DNA of 64,000 nt from Tetrahymena elliotti 4EA. Its lineage: Eukaryota; Ciliophora; Oligohymenophorea; Hymenostomatida; Tetrahymenidae. Shown here piece after piece: positions 1 to 12,431 of this stretch. Location of the stretch: assembly GCA_000231825.2 (NCBI GenBank), contig JH720319.1:620001-684000 (forward strand). The letters run 5' to 3'. Position 1 is the first letter of the stretch. Each line of letters begins with the position of its first letter. The notes beneath the pieces are model-generated. The model saw nothing but the letters and a program-made list of their open reading frames with translations, searched no databases and was not told the origin of the DNA. The position numbers and the translations under genes are program-made.

Positions 1-162
1 TCTGAGAATATTTTGTTTTTCTTAGACTCAATATTGAAGTAAGACTTTTAGAATCTCAAAAAATTGTTTATGGATTTCAGGTAAATAAAATTGAAAATTG
101 AATATTAATTAAGCATTACTTTTAAAATATTTTAGAGGAAATTGCAACATCTAAGAAAATGA
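1..162 (+). CDS. 3' end of a truncated gene, unknown product
   Basis: Only the last coding piece of this gene is in the window. A frame open from about position 6 runs to a donor at 81; an intron 81-135 (GTAAAT...TTTTAG) then joins a short last exon that ends at TGA 160-162. The visible residues before the intron include FLRLNIEVRLLESQ, which looks like normal coding sequence; nothing identifies a family. A TGA at 3-5 in the same frame implies another intron ending at about position 6. An alternative acceptor two bases later (AG at 136-137) would keep a frame open to TGA 417-419, adding about 90 Q/N/K-rich residues. The shorter model uses the more canonical acceptor. Confidence is limited because the 5' part is missing. 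Confidence 0.4.
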
Positions 163-1183
163 GTAATTACAAAAGATTATTTAACAATTAAAATAAAAGT
201 ATAAATCAAGAATTAACTCTAAAGATCCTAAAAACAGAGAAAGATATATTATTAAATGTGATCAAGATATAGCCTCATGATTAATTTTTAAATATTTAGT
301 TTTATAATAGTAATAGTTCATATCTAAAAAGTTTATTAATATTTTTAATTAATATAAAATTTTATTTTCAACAACCTAAGTAGATTAAACTAATAAAATA
401 TTTGAAGTTTATTAAATGAATTTATTTCAACAATATATTGAATTTAAAAAAATGAGTGATGTTTTTCTTCTTTTTTAAAATATTAATCAGTATAAATATT
501 ATTTTTAATACACAAAAAAATCCTTGTTAAAAAATTTTATTATTTCATTATTTTACTTTTTTAAAGCATTTTTTTAGTCTTAATAATCTTTGTTAAAAAA
601 TTCATATACATATGAATGAACCCTAAGGTTCAGTCATTTAATGGTATTCACACAATATATAAACAAACATCAATTAAAATTAAAATATTTAGTTATTTTA
701 AAATGTAAAAAAAATAAAAAAAGAACCTTTCAAAAATTAACAATAAAATTTATATTACATTTAATCTATTAGATAAGATATATTATTTAAGGTTACTTAA
801 AATCTAAAAACTATTCAGACTAATCTTAAATAGGTTGAGTCTATCTGGAAAGGGATAAACTTATATCTTTTCATATTTTTTTTATTAGCTAAACTACTAT
901 GAATAAAATTAAAAATAAATATTGAAAGACATTTTGAAATAAATAAAAAATTTAGTGTTAAAAGTAAAAAAATAAATGAATTTTTATCCAAAAAAATTAA
1001 AAAATAAAGGTAAATATTTGGTGATGGATTGATTAATTAAAATTATTAGAAATGACAATTATTTATTTAATATGCAATTATTTTAAAATCAAACAGAATC
1101 AAATTTAAAATAAATATTTCATTTAATTTTCTACAAACTGAAAAATAAATAAATGAATACAATGATAATTTATGATTGATTAT
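163..1183. other. Intergenic spacer, convergent genes
   Basis: No convincing gene. The stretch is very AT-rich and lies between the 3' ends of a + strand gene and a - strand gene. The one local structure is a perfect short inverted repeat at 617-632 (TGAACC, loop CTAA, GGTTCA). If the first gene uses its alternative acceptor, 163-419 would be coding. Confidence 0.5.
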
Positions 1184-3478
1184 TCATAATGAGAAAAGAA
1201 TAATTCCTATTATAAAGAATAGTAGATAGCCTATAATTAGATACCTACTAACATGTTTATTAGCCCTAAGTTAATTTATGTTAAGAATAATAACATTTCC
1301 AATCACTATTCCAATCATTATTAGAAGTATAACTTTGAAGTGTTTATGAAATTGTACATTTATATTGGTAGATGTATTAGCTATTGAGCTTACAAGGCAT
1401 ACTATTCCTAGAATTAAACCTATTTTAAAAATAGCCAACTGTAAAAATGTGAGTAAAAAATCTACTGGGTCTTTTTCCTTTTTAGCAAATTAGTAATTGT
1501 ATGTAAAGAAAGGAAGTTATAAAAACAACCCTGTAATTGATATACTAAAGATAGAATTATGAGCTGAAAAAATATATCCAGCAATATTGTCAATTAGGTA
1601 TTCTAGACCTACCATTAAACCGCAAATAATAACCATATTGACCAAAAAACTTCCTGCTAATTTTCTATGCGAAGGATTTAAGTGGTAATTTGGCAATAAA
1701 TATCTATTAAATTAAAGGAAATTTTAAAAAGATAAAAAAGAAATAGTGATAAAAAATTACATGATTAAATGTATTGGGAAGAAGATAATATAACAGAATA
1801 TGTCAAAAGGATGTGAAGGTAATGCTAAATTAACTTAGAATTTTTCTTATTAACCAAATACATCATCATATTAATTATCCATCATTTAAATCATTTAAGG
1901 ATCTTCATTCATCATCATATTTGGTTTTACATCTTTATCTGATTAATTTTCTCCTTTTAATTACTATTGGTAACCGTTGCCATATTTGTTACTGAAATTA
2001 TCCATATTCTCTGAGCGACCATCATCGTTTTTTATTTTTCTCTCTGAGTTTGGTTTTTTAAATTCACCTTGCTCTTCTAAGTCATGTTCATCTTTATTTA
2101 TCAAGACTTCATTTTCATTCCCATCATGCTAAATTTGCTTTTATTCATATTCTTACTAAGATTATTGATCATCAGAAGGCATAGAACAATTCTTAACTGG
2201 AGCAAAAAGCTTTGCATAATTGATACTTCTTTAATTTTTTTCATCTTTATGTTTGTTTCTAATTGCAAAAATAACTGTATAGACAGCTACTTACCACTTT
2301 GTGTAAACATCTTTTTTCTTCTATTCTAAATAAATTATTCAAATAAATAAATTTTCTTGTCTTATTAATGAATAAATTTTTTTACAATCCTTATATTTAA
2401 CACGAATTAAAGCATCCATTCTCCTTATTTTCTTTTAGAGTTCTTCATCTCCTTTATCAACACAATTCTTGTAGGATAACTCTGTTATAGAAATTCTTCT
2501 TTTCTTTTACCTTGCTTACTCGTCTGCATTAAATAAATCATCTTCATGCTTGAGACCAACTAATAAGAACATTTCCTCTCTTATGGTCTCATTGTATGAT
2601 TAAATTATTAAATGGAATAGGTAGTAAAGTATCATAATAAATCCAGCCCACCATGTAACAAGGTCTTCAAATAAAAATAAAACAAATAGCCCTAAGCCTA
2701 CACAATACCAAATAGAGTCACGGATCAACTACCATCCATCAATATCACTACCTTCCTTCTTAACTGGTAAAATAACCTTAATAATTTTTATTAAATTAAT
2801 TAATTTTTTTTATTTTATGAAAATAATTATTTAAGCTTAATGATTAAAAAAAGTAAATTTTTATTAAAAAACTAAAATTGATTTTAAAACTGTTTACAAA
2901 TATTAGAATTGTGCCATAAATGAGGAAGATATTTATCATATCTGTGCTGAAAATTAGCATAATTCCAGAATCATAATCAGTTCTGATAACGCAAGATAAC
3001 GCAAAAGCTAATACTGGTATTGAATTCAAGATACAATACACTAAAGGTCTATATATTTCCTTATCCTCTTCTTCTTTATACTACAATTATAGATTGATAT
3101 ATTTGTAAATGAAATAATATAAATCGTTAAAAGAAATCTAAATAGACAACTTTTTTTATAAAAAATAATAATTTCATTACATTCACTAAATAAACTATAT
3201 CTTCTATGATGTTGTTGAAAAACTTCACTGATAAGTAGTAGATAAATGCAAATACATAAACTATTCCTATTTTATTAATACATTTTTGAAATTATAAAAA
3301 TTGCTTCTTCAATTAAAAGTTGTATATTTTGATCAATCTATTTATTACCTATGATACCTCCAACAACTTAACCTGCATCACTAAACTTTTCGCTACCAGC
3401 AAGAAATCTATTATGTTAAGAGAAGCTATTCCTTATATTTTAGTTTAATAATTCATTTAATACTTCTGTTGCACTCAT
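1184..3478 (-). CDS. K+-dependent Na+/Ca2+ exchanger-like membrane protein, divergent
   Basis: Six exons on the minus strand (3478-3349, 3266-3181, 3080-2898, 2776-2386, 2325-1761, 1703-1184) give 624 residues ending in TGA. The layout is that of the NCKX/CaCA family: a short N-terminal part, a hydrophobic block, the segment GWQLIRDSIWYCVGLGLF followed by VTWWAGF (matching the family pattern of L-RD--Y, then a helix with WW), a long hydrophilic Q/N/D-rich cytosolic loop (about residues 250-450), then a second block of helices. Family members exchange Na+ for Ca2+ plus K+ across membranes. The ion-binding alpha-repeat motifs are not recognisable: where GATFMAAGSS/PEL-type and GSN-F-type sequences should lie, this protein has SIPVLAFALSC and FSTDMINIF, and the second repeat is likewise degenerate. 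It may transport differently or not at all. Family assignment is moderately sure; activity is not. Confidence 0.65.
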
Positions 3479-4961
3479 ATTCTCCTTTTATTTCTCTTAC
3501 TTTTAAAAATCTAACCTCAAAAAGTAGATGTTTAATAATTTATTATATTAAAGTTTTGTGATCCAAATAATAAATCAATAACATTTTGCAAAAAACAAAA
3601 AAAAACTTTGTTTTTCTAAATTATTTATTTATTTCAAATAGCATTCTAAAATCAGTTGCCAAAGTAACATAATATCAATTAATTAATACATATCATCTCT
3701 AATTATATAGAAAACAAAATGTAAATTTTAAAAAATATTGTTTAATAACATTTTTATTTTATAACTTAAAATGTCAGATCTAAAAATAGTTTTGCTTTAT
3801 GTCTGTTTACTTACTTACTTTTTTCTTTGAAAGCTTGTTTATTTCCTTACTTCTACAATAAGACTCAACAATTTTTAGATATTTTTAATATTAAAAGTCT
3901 ACTATATCATTATTTTTAATATTTACAATATTATTTGATTGTGAAATTATTCTTTTCCTTTCAAATTTTGTTAAAAACAAATTATCCATAAAAGCAATTA
4001 ACCTGTATCAAATATTTACTTTAATATAAACTAAGAAAATTTTTTAATTTCAAAAGAATTTTCAAAAAGGAAAATATATCTTTCTAAAAAATAATTTGCT
4101 TAAATAACATTTTAAATTTTCTCATCCAGCCATTTTAAAAATCAATTATTTTATTTGTAGAATAACTATTAAATCAAGGAAAATATTCGATTTCTAAAAT
4201 ATAATTTACTTTTCTCACAAATTTCTCTTCAAATTCTTTTTATAAAGCAATTAACATATTCAATATAAAATAAAGTTTAGAGATATTTTCTTTTAGAAGA
4301 AAAAGAAAAAAAGAAGAAATCTTTTTAAAAATAATTTATTTCCTTTTAATTTTATAATGTCTGACTCATTTTTTTTTTAAACTATTAACTAACAAATTTA
4401 AATTAAATATTGGAGTGATTTTTAATTTTAGAAAAACACTTAAAATGAAAGGGGAATATCTTGCAAAAAATAATTTATTTCAATAAATTTTTAAATTTTC
4501 ACTACCAATTTTTTATAAACAATGTTTAAAAAAAATAAAATTAGATTATATTGTAAATTTTAAAAGAGCTATTAAATTTTACATATCTTTCCAAAAAATC
4601 ATTTATTTAAATAACATAAAATAATTTTTCACCCAATTTTTTTTCAAAGTATTTCACTTAATAAAATAAAGTTAGAAGATATTTTCACTTTAAAAGAATT
4701 AAACAATCAAAAGAATTCTATATCTTTCGAAAAAATAATTCATAATAACATTTAAAAATTATTTTTTTCAATTTTGTTATTTCCTAAAAATAAATTAAAT
4801 TAGTCTAATTAATTTCAGACATAAAATACTTGATTGATAGAGGAGATTTCATTACAAAAATTTAAGGATTTTGATAATAAATAATAAAAAATAATAACTA
4901 CATGTAATAATTAATAGATAGCTTTAGTATTTACGAATTACTTTGACATTAAATCTTATCA
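3479..4961. other. Intergenic spacer carrying a degenerate tandem repeat
   Basis: No gene recognised. Between the start of the exchanger-like gene and the end of the next minus-strand gene there is about 1.5 kb of AT-rich DNA, most of it made of diverged repeat units described separately. It should contain the promoter of the exchanger-like gene near 3480-3700. Confidence 0.55.
3950..4830. repeat. Diverged tandem repeat, unit about 110-140 bp
   Basis: A recurring block can be read at about 4076, 4187, 4318, 4458, 4581 and 4722. Each begins with a form of ATATCTTTC followed by a run of A and then AATAATTTATTT or similar, then a stretch resembling AATAACATTTTAAATTTTC. The best three copies start ATATCTTTCTAAAAAATAAT, ATATCTTTCCAAAAAATCAT and ATATCTTTCGAAAAAATAAT. 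Between them a second shared piece (AATAAAATAAAGTTAGA-AGATATTTTC) recurs at about 4265 and 4665. The units are clearly related but well diverged. Confidence 0.55.
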
Positions 4962-6113
4962 TCAAATCGCTTAACTTAACTTAGCTCTGGAAATTTATTA
5001 TTTCTATTAGTCAACTTTGGAAAAAAATTAGAATACATTCTTTTTTAAACAAATTAATATGAGAAGCAAGAAACCTACTAAAGCTATTAATAAGTAGAGA
5101 TAAGAAAAAATTTAATCTGTATCATCTAAATCTTGATACATTGTAGGAGATGATCCATAAACTTTCATTTCTAAACCTGAACTAACAACAATATTACTAT
5201 TTTCAATATCAAATGTATAATGTGAAGTTTCTGAAAATTCATTAGGCTCTCCAAAATTTCTTAATACAAATATTAAACATATTATCTAAAATAGTTGAAT
5301 TTTAAGAAACCATTTATCTCTCCTTCCTTTAGATTCTGTACGAATATACATTCCAAATTAACTTTAGCTATGAATTTAAGTGCTAAGCTATTCTTAAAGA
5401 TTATTTAATGAGTTTTAATTTTATTCATGAAAAACAGCTTCATATATCAACTTAAGATTTTACAAAGTGTAAATTAGGAGTTCAATGAAGTAGATATTTT
5501 GATTTTTTCTATACCTTTAATTGACTAAAACTTTTTTATTTTTAGAGTCTTTGCAATCTTTTATTTCTTTAGAAAGCAATTCTATATCTTAACTAAGTTT
5601 TTTATACATTTACACCATAGGTTCTAAACAAATGTTAATCTTTTTATAAATATCCATATTAGGCTAAACTAATTGCTTCAACTTTTATTTTTGATTTACA
5701 TTTTGGCCTACACTTATGAATGTAATTTCTTCAAAGTTGATGTTATAAAATTATTTTTAAAATCTCAAAATCTATGAATTATCATTAAAATTATGATGCA
5801 CTTCTAGGTAAATAAATATCTCAATCATCAATTTTAATGAAAGTCTATTCGCGATCTCTAGTTCTAAAGTGTAATAATATAGATCTTTTTTAGCCTATTT
5901 ACTCATATCATCTTTAATTTATCTAACTTAAGGATCAATTTATTCCTTTAGTTCTTAAAATACTTAAATAACTGGATTCCAAAAGTATGGTTCTAATTAC
6001 ATTTACAAGTGTTAGTTTATCTGATTTTCTTATTTAATTTTATTAGATTTTTTTAATCTTAAAAATCAAACTATTTATTCCAGAAATATATAAAGGAATT
6101 ATAATGGCTTCAT
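4962..6113 (-). CDS. Unknown protein with two C-terminal membrane segments
   Basis: Two exons (6113-6072 and 6020-4962) joined across a 51-bp intron give 366 residues ending at TGA 4964-4962. I do not recognise a family. The first 240 residues are hydrophilic, rich in Q, N and K with a helical look. Two hydrophobic segments follow: KIQLFQIICLIFVL at about 255-270 and YLYLLIALVGFLLLILICL at about 330-350, separated by a short loop and followed by a basic/Q-rich tail. That layout fits a membrane-anchored protein with a large soluble N-terminal part. The first exon is short (14 codons) and the start is therefore less certain; an in-frame internal ATG exists at about 24 residues in. It lies head-to-tail with the exchanger-like gene downstream and CAMTA upstream, all on the minus strand. 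Confidence 0.6.
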
Positions 6114-6674
6114 TATTAGTTAATTATTAGGTTTACACAATAAAACTTATTTTTTAGAATATCAAATTATATCACCTGATAAGGAAAACATAAAATATAT
6201 CATCAAAATTATTAAAAATTTGACTCGCTTGTGAGTAGACAAGAACAATTATTTCTTTTTTCCTCTTGAAACTAATTTTCAATAAATAACTAAATATAAC
6301 TAATAAAATATTTTTTATTACACAGTTAGATGCTTTTACCAGCTCAATAAATTTACCAAGTTATTTAATAAAATAAACTTTATAACCAAGATACTAAACC
6401 TTAACCTACTATTCCTCTTATTTTAACAAATGAATTTAAACATAGATAAAATTGACTTAAAAGAAAAAAAATTCTTTGAAAAAAGCAAACAAAAAATTTT
6501 TTTAAAGAAAAAATTTATTCAAGAAGAGACATTATTTTTATAATAGATAAATAAATAAATCAGTACGACATCTTATTTAAAAATAAATAAGTAAAATAAA
6601 TATTAGGAGTAATGAATTGATAGAAAATATAGCATTCAATAAAAATTATCTAGGTATATTTTATAGAAGGTAGG
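6114..6674. other. Intergenic spacer
   Basis: AT-rich spacer between the CAMTA stop and the start of the next minus-strand gene. No gene, repeat or RNA structure seen. Confidence 0.5.
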
Positions 6675-9600
6675 TCAGTGTTTTATACTAAGCCAATCTA
6701 TTAGTTTATTTTTAATCATATTTTTGCACTCTGGTTTGATATGCTTTTTAGCTATCCTTTGTCTGATGTCTTTTATAAATAAATTAATATTCCTAGCATA
6801 TAAAATATTAAAAGTAATTTACAATTTTAAAGAACACGTGTGGCATATTTAATGTCTAGGTACTACCTTCTTAAGAGCCAACCTCTTACATTTTTTTATA
6901 TAGTTTTAATTCTGCATTAATAGTTTTAGCTCATATAAAGTTATTCATCTTTTTCTGTAAAAATAATAAAAATAAATTTGTGTTAAGTCAAAATTTACCA
7001 TCAAATTCTGTAATGTCTCTCTGTTTATCTTTAAATCCTTTATTCATTTCTGAATAATTTCTTAAATACTTATGCTTCTTGTTATTCTTATCCAGGTTAT
7101 CTTATGACTATAATTTATTTTATTCTAAAGGTTTAAATACCTTAGAGTAGTCATCTTCATCATCATCGTCATCATCTTCTTCTTCATCCTCTTCATCATC
7201 ATAGTCATCTTCATCATATTCATCTTCATCTTCCCCCAGATAAGACTAGCTTTTTTCAAGCTCAGTTAATGAAAAGTATTCACCTTCTTAGTTATTTACA
7301 TTATTCTTTTTTTAAATGCGTCTCCTTTTCTTTTTATTTAAATCTTAAAGTTGGTGAGAGATGGCATTCAAATTTTTTATTAAATCGTTTTCATTTGATG
7401 GTTCACATAAGTCTTTAATATCAAGATAGTTGTCTTCTTATTCATCTTAATCATTCCAGCTAATATGATCATTTAAACTGCTGTTATTAATTGAATCATG
7501 TAAAGTAACTTCTCTAACAAGCATATCCAGAATGTTCCTACTCTATTTTTTCATATAATAAATAAGTAAAATTTTTCTTTGAATAAAAAAAAGAAATTAT
7601 TTTAAGCCGACAAAACCAATTCTAATTGTTTAATAAATAATTAATACCTAGTAAATAGTGCCTAAATTTAATAAGCTGCTAATTTACTGTATATCTCCTT
7701 TTATTTAACCACCTTGTAATTGTTAATTGAGATTTTCTCCTAATGCTCCGCTTTTGATCAAAATTTCAACAATTTTCTAATTTTTTTATGAAAATTGACA
7801 TTTAAGTAATAGATTTTAATTATAATTTAATGAATACTTCTTAATTAAGAGCAAAGGCAAGTTATAAAGGAGTAATTTTATTTCTAGACATCAAATTTAA
7901 ATTGCAGTCAAACTCTTTCAAAACGTTAATTGAAGTGTCAAACCCGAGAATTACAATGTAATGGATGATACCATACCCATTATCATCTACTTAGTCAATC
8001 CATTTTTTGATTTAATTTTTTTTCAAGTTGCCTTCTGCAATATTTAAGATCTTCAAAAAAATAAGTGTTAAAAATGCTTAAAATTAAAAATTTTACATTT
8101 GTTAGAAGGGTGTTAAAGTTTTAGTTATTTAAATTATCAAGACTATCTCTCAAACTCTCAAGGATAACTTCTAAATCTTTTTATTTTTCTGAAGAATTGC
8201 TATCTAATTAACTGTTATCAATTTAAGCAGCATGGTTAGAAAAACCAGTTTAATTAGATTTTGTACTAGATGATTGACTAATAAAATCTTAAATACTATT
8301 TAGCTTATCTATTATTCTAACCTTAAACTCATTTCCTTTTTTAATAAAATTATTTAAATTAAATAAAAAGAAAACCAGATATAATTTTTTTACTGTAGAA
8401 TTCATCATCCTAATTGAAAATTACTTTTTTAGATGTTTACTTCTTTTTCTTCTTTTCTTGGTTCCTAAACTCAAAATATGAAGGTTTATCATCAATACAA
8501 TCTATTCTTTAGTTCTCTAAATAGATTTATAATTTCACTATTCCTTTATCATGTGGAGGGACTAGATTAAAATGTTAAAAAAAATAAATAAATTTTTTAA
8601 TTTTATTTTAACTTACCAAAGCATTTTAAAACACCTGGCTGAATACAATAAGCAGGCACTTTTTTATCGCCGAATCCTATTTAAAACTAACTCATTTAGT
8701 ATTCACTCAAATTACTTAAAGCAGGAAGAAAACATAAAACCATCTTGCTTCCTCCTTTTGTATAATCCCATTCAGGAGAATATTCAGTTACCTTTATAGG
8801 AACTGTTAGATTGCCATTTGAAGAACTTAAATTTTAGTTTTACTAATTTTTTTTTTAATTATTAACGGTTTGTTTATGTCCTTCTTCTTAAATTTAATTT
8901 TAATTATAACCAGAAATATTATTTTAATCACAATTAAGATGTTTATTTAAATGATTCTCATTATGATTATTTTAGATATCTGAATTTTAATTGAAATTAT
9001 TCGAATTATAATTAGCACTATTATTAATCTAACTAATATTTCCATTTTAGTTATTTTAGTTGAAACCTTAATTATTCCTTTAATTTTAGTTATTACTTTG
9101 ATTTTAATTAAAGGCTTCTAAATTAGTTTAATTGTAAGCTGGGAAGTTACTTTATCCATAAATATCTTATTATTTCAATTTATTTTAGACTGCAGTCTAT
9201 ATATTTTAATTTATATTTTGATTATGCTAGATATATTCAGTAGTTTACTATGATTAATTTTCTTGGTGGTTGTTATTGTTGTAAAATGAATTTTATTATT
9301 GCTAATATTTTAGTATTTTTTAGCTGTTATTCATTTATGTCTATTTTTGAGAATTCGATTGAATTTAGTGTTCATTTTGATTATAGAACTCTTAATTTTA
9401 ATTTGAAGAAAACAAATTTTATTTTTTAAATTTCTACTTTTGTTCATTTTAAGAGTTGTTATGGATAGTTAAATTGTTATCCTCTATCTAATTTTAAGGG
9501 TATGCCATGCTACTGCCTTCAATATAAATCTATTCAGCTTGCTATCTACCTTTTCCAAATTCTAATTTTTACAATCTTTCTTCAAGTTCAATAATTCTTT

Positions 9601-11951
9601 CCTAAAGTTTGGAGTAAGAAGGTGAAGTATTAAATTAAACTTTAGTTGTATCTATGTTTAAATAATTTAATAATTAAGTATCACTGATATTTCTATCAGA
9701 ATTATCTTTTTAATTTTGTTAAAGCTGCTGAGTCTAATTTTAATTAATTTTATTACTTGGATTTAGCTATTAATTTGATTAGTTATGTTTCTAGAATACT
9801 TAAGTTTATTAATTTATTTAAAATTATTTATTTGATTAATCGAGGTTTTAATGATTCATAGAATTGTCGGGGCATTATCTATTTTATTTTTAAGATTCAT
9901 AAATATTTCTTTAAGCAAATAAAGATTAGTTATTATTTTATAAATGATCATTTCTGTCTATATATTCGTTCTCATCATATAAGTTATGCTAAATATTATT
10001 GGTAATGTTTCTAAAATTTTCATCCCCATTATAAATCATATCATCAAAATTTCTTTCTAAATCTATTTGCTAAAATTCATGACTTCTGTTGTTTTAATTT
10101 TGTTTAGTGATAGCATCAAAAGAACCATAATTTCCTTTATATTATTGCTGTTAATTATTTATATTAGCAAATTAATCATCATTCCAGTCTTCTAAATCAT
10201 TAAAATTACTATTTTAAGTTGATTATATTTACTATTGAATAAAATTAGCATTAATTTAATTTTAATCATTTGTAGAAAAGCCGTCTTCTCCATTCAATTC
10301 TATTTTTAAATCATAATCACCATCTAAAGATAAATTGTTAAAAAACTCACAATTATTGCTATTATTTTTACTTTCATTTATTCCAGATATATTCTCTTAA
10401 TGAATTTTTAAGTTTTTATTTTATTATTACAAATTTTATCCATTTTATTTACATTCAAATTAATTTTGTACAATCAAATCACTTTCTTCTTCCATGATAC
10501 TAAAATGATTAATTTAACCTTCAATACTATTTAAATTAATTTACAATTATTTAATCTTTTGATTGATTGTGTTGCATAAAACATTGTTTACAAAATATGA
10601 TGAATAAATTAAAATCAGTTTTTAATTTAAAAAAAATCTAAAAATTAAATGATAATTAAATGAAATAATTACAATTATGATTTTTGTGGTAGATTTTATT
10701 AATTTTGGAAATTTTACAGATTAAATTGAGACTTGTTAGAATTATTACTAGATAGATGATTTCTTTCTTGTTTATCTTAAAATTTTAGATTCACTATTTG
10801 ATTAGTTGAGCAAACTGGTGAAGAGTTGGAGTAATAAGAAGATTCTTCCTAATTGAATTATGTATAATCATTTAAAGGATATTAATAATCTTTTGATGCA
10901 GATTCTAAATCACTAGCAGCACTAACAGTTGTGCTGTTCAATATATTGTTATTATTACTATGATGCCTTTGAATTAAATCTTGTTTATGTTAAAGAATTT
11001 CCTCTTTTAAAATATAATTATTTTGAAGCAATTACTATTATTAAATTGCTTCAAATTCCATTATGTTATTCGTTTTATGATTTTGACTTTTCTTTTAAGT
11101 ATCTTAATAATCAGTTTCAACTGAGTTACTGCTTTAAATCTATTATTAAGTGGTTTAAATTGATGTACTATTATTACTGTTTTACACCAAGAGAGAATTT
11201 TCTTTAATAGAATTATTTGAGACTCCAGAAGAATCCTTCAGGTAGTGAACAAAAAAGTACTAACCATCAGGAAAAAGTTTATATATCCTTCTGTTCATTA
11301 CAACCATTTTTTCTTCTCCTTCAAGCAAGCCGTTAATAATATAAGAATAATAGCATGTGATAGCCTTTTAATATGTAAAAGAAATAGTTGGGGTTTAATT
11401 TAAGCATTAATTTTAATTATCAAAAATAATATAATTTTTAATATTATTTACTTATAGAAAAAAGTAAAAATATTTGATTGGTTTATTTTTTGTTAGTAAT
11501 TTTTTTTTTTGAAGCGTAAAATAGATAGAAAAACCTTTATAATCTATATATAGTTAGTCTGTTGTGTAAATTTTAATTTTTTTTTAATAAATTTTTGAAT
11601 GAATTTAAAAAAAAGAAACTATACGTTCTCGCCGCCTATCCTAAGATTTTCATTATCCTCTCTGAATCCTATTCCTTATTTCCTTGGCATGTATGTCCAA
11701 CCATCTTATTTCCATTTCTATGATAATATTATATATTTAACTACTATTTACTAATTTCTACAAAAAATAATGATAGTAATCTTTACTCTTTTAATAATTT
11801 TTGAATCAAGAATAAATATGTCTCCGTTTTATGGTTTTGTTGGTATTTTATCAACAATTAAACCTCTTGGAGGTTCTTTAAGGATTTAAAAAATTTCCTA
11901 ACTTTTTAACCAACGAACTTTGGCTGTATTTATGATAGAATTTTCATTCAT
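6675..11951 (-). CDS. CAMTA: Calmodulin-binding transcription activator (CAMTA)
   Basis: Eleven exons (11951-11787, 11717-11625, 11364-10718, 10526-8617, 8561-8376, 8335-8097, 8050-7838, 7776-7648, 7542-6999, 6954-6823, 6769-6675) encode 1450 residues in phase. Every CAMTA part is present in the right order. The CG-1 DNA-binding domain lies at about 10-128 (AKVRWLKSQEIFQIL; RKWKQDGWTYMPRK; LRIGGENAITCYYSYI; YFFVHY). A TIG/IPT domain lies at about 870-975 (YSPEWDYTKGGSKM; FGDKKVPA; VPPHDKG). Ankyrin-type repeats at about 1098-1180 start with DDNGYGIIHY. Two IQ calmodulin-binding motifs lie at about 1390-1432 (IQKNVRGWLLRRQY; RVLQNYIRQRIAKKH). CG-1 and TIG are separated by some 700 residues dominated by Q and N, and an acidic D/E run at about 1297-1327 precedes the IQ motifs. 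By family knowledge it is a nuclear, Ca2+/calmodulin-controlled transcription factor. Confidence 0.93.
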
Positions 11952-12431
11952 TGTTATAATATGAGTGTATTTTATTAGGGAATATATTCAATTTATTCTG
12001 AAATTTGTTTGTTTTTTTAATGAATGAAAGTAAATATCTAATTGATTTTCGGCTTGAAAAGCTAATAGAATTAATTTACATAAAAAATGAATGAATTGAT
12101 ATACAGATAGTGCTTGTTATATACCCTTAATCAAAAGTGGTTTCTTAATTGTTACAAAGCATCTTTACGCTTCATCTCATATTTATATAAAAAATTTATA
12201 TTGATTTTAAATATGTAAAATAATAGAAAAAATTAAAGTGAAATGCTTTCTTAAATAATTTAATGAAGAATTAAAAAAAAATTTTTAAAAAAATAAAATT
12301 GTTTTATTTTTAATTATTAGTAAAAAATAATCTGAAAAAGACTAGTATTTACAAAAAATTTAATTTAAAAAAAAATCAATCAAAAAATCAAATATTTTGT
12401 CAAAAAAAAATTAGGTAAAAAGCAATTTTTA
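11952..12431. promoter_or_regulatory. Divergent promoter region
   Basis: 480 bp between the starts of CAMTA (minus) and the 350-residue gene (plus), so it must hold both promoters. It is AT-rich with A-runs near 12270-12410. No specific site could be recognised. Confidence 0.4.

Noticed and set aside
6868..6884. GAGCCAACCTCTTAC resembles the Tetrahymena chromosome breakage sequence core (AACCAACCTCTTT).
   Set aside because: It differs at several positions and lies inside the CAMTA coding sequence, where it encodes the first IQ motif (VRGWL).
8572..11207. Plus-strand frames at 8572-8799 and 10929-11207.
   Set aside because: They lie antisense to continuous CAMTA coding sequence.
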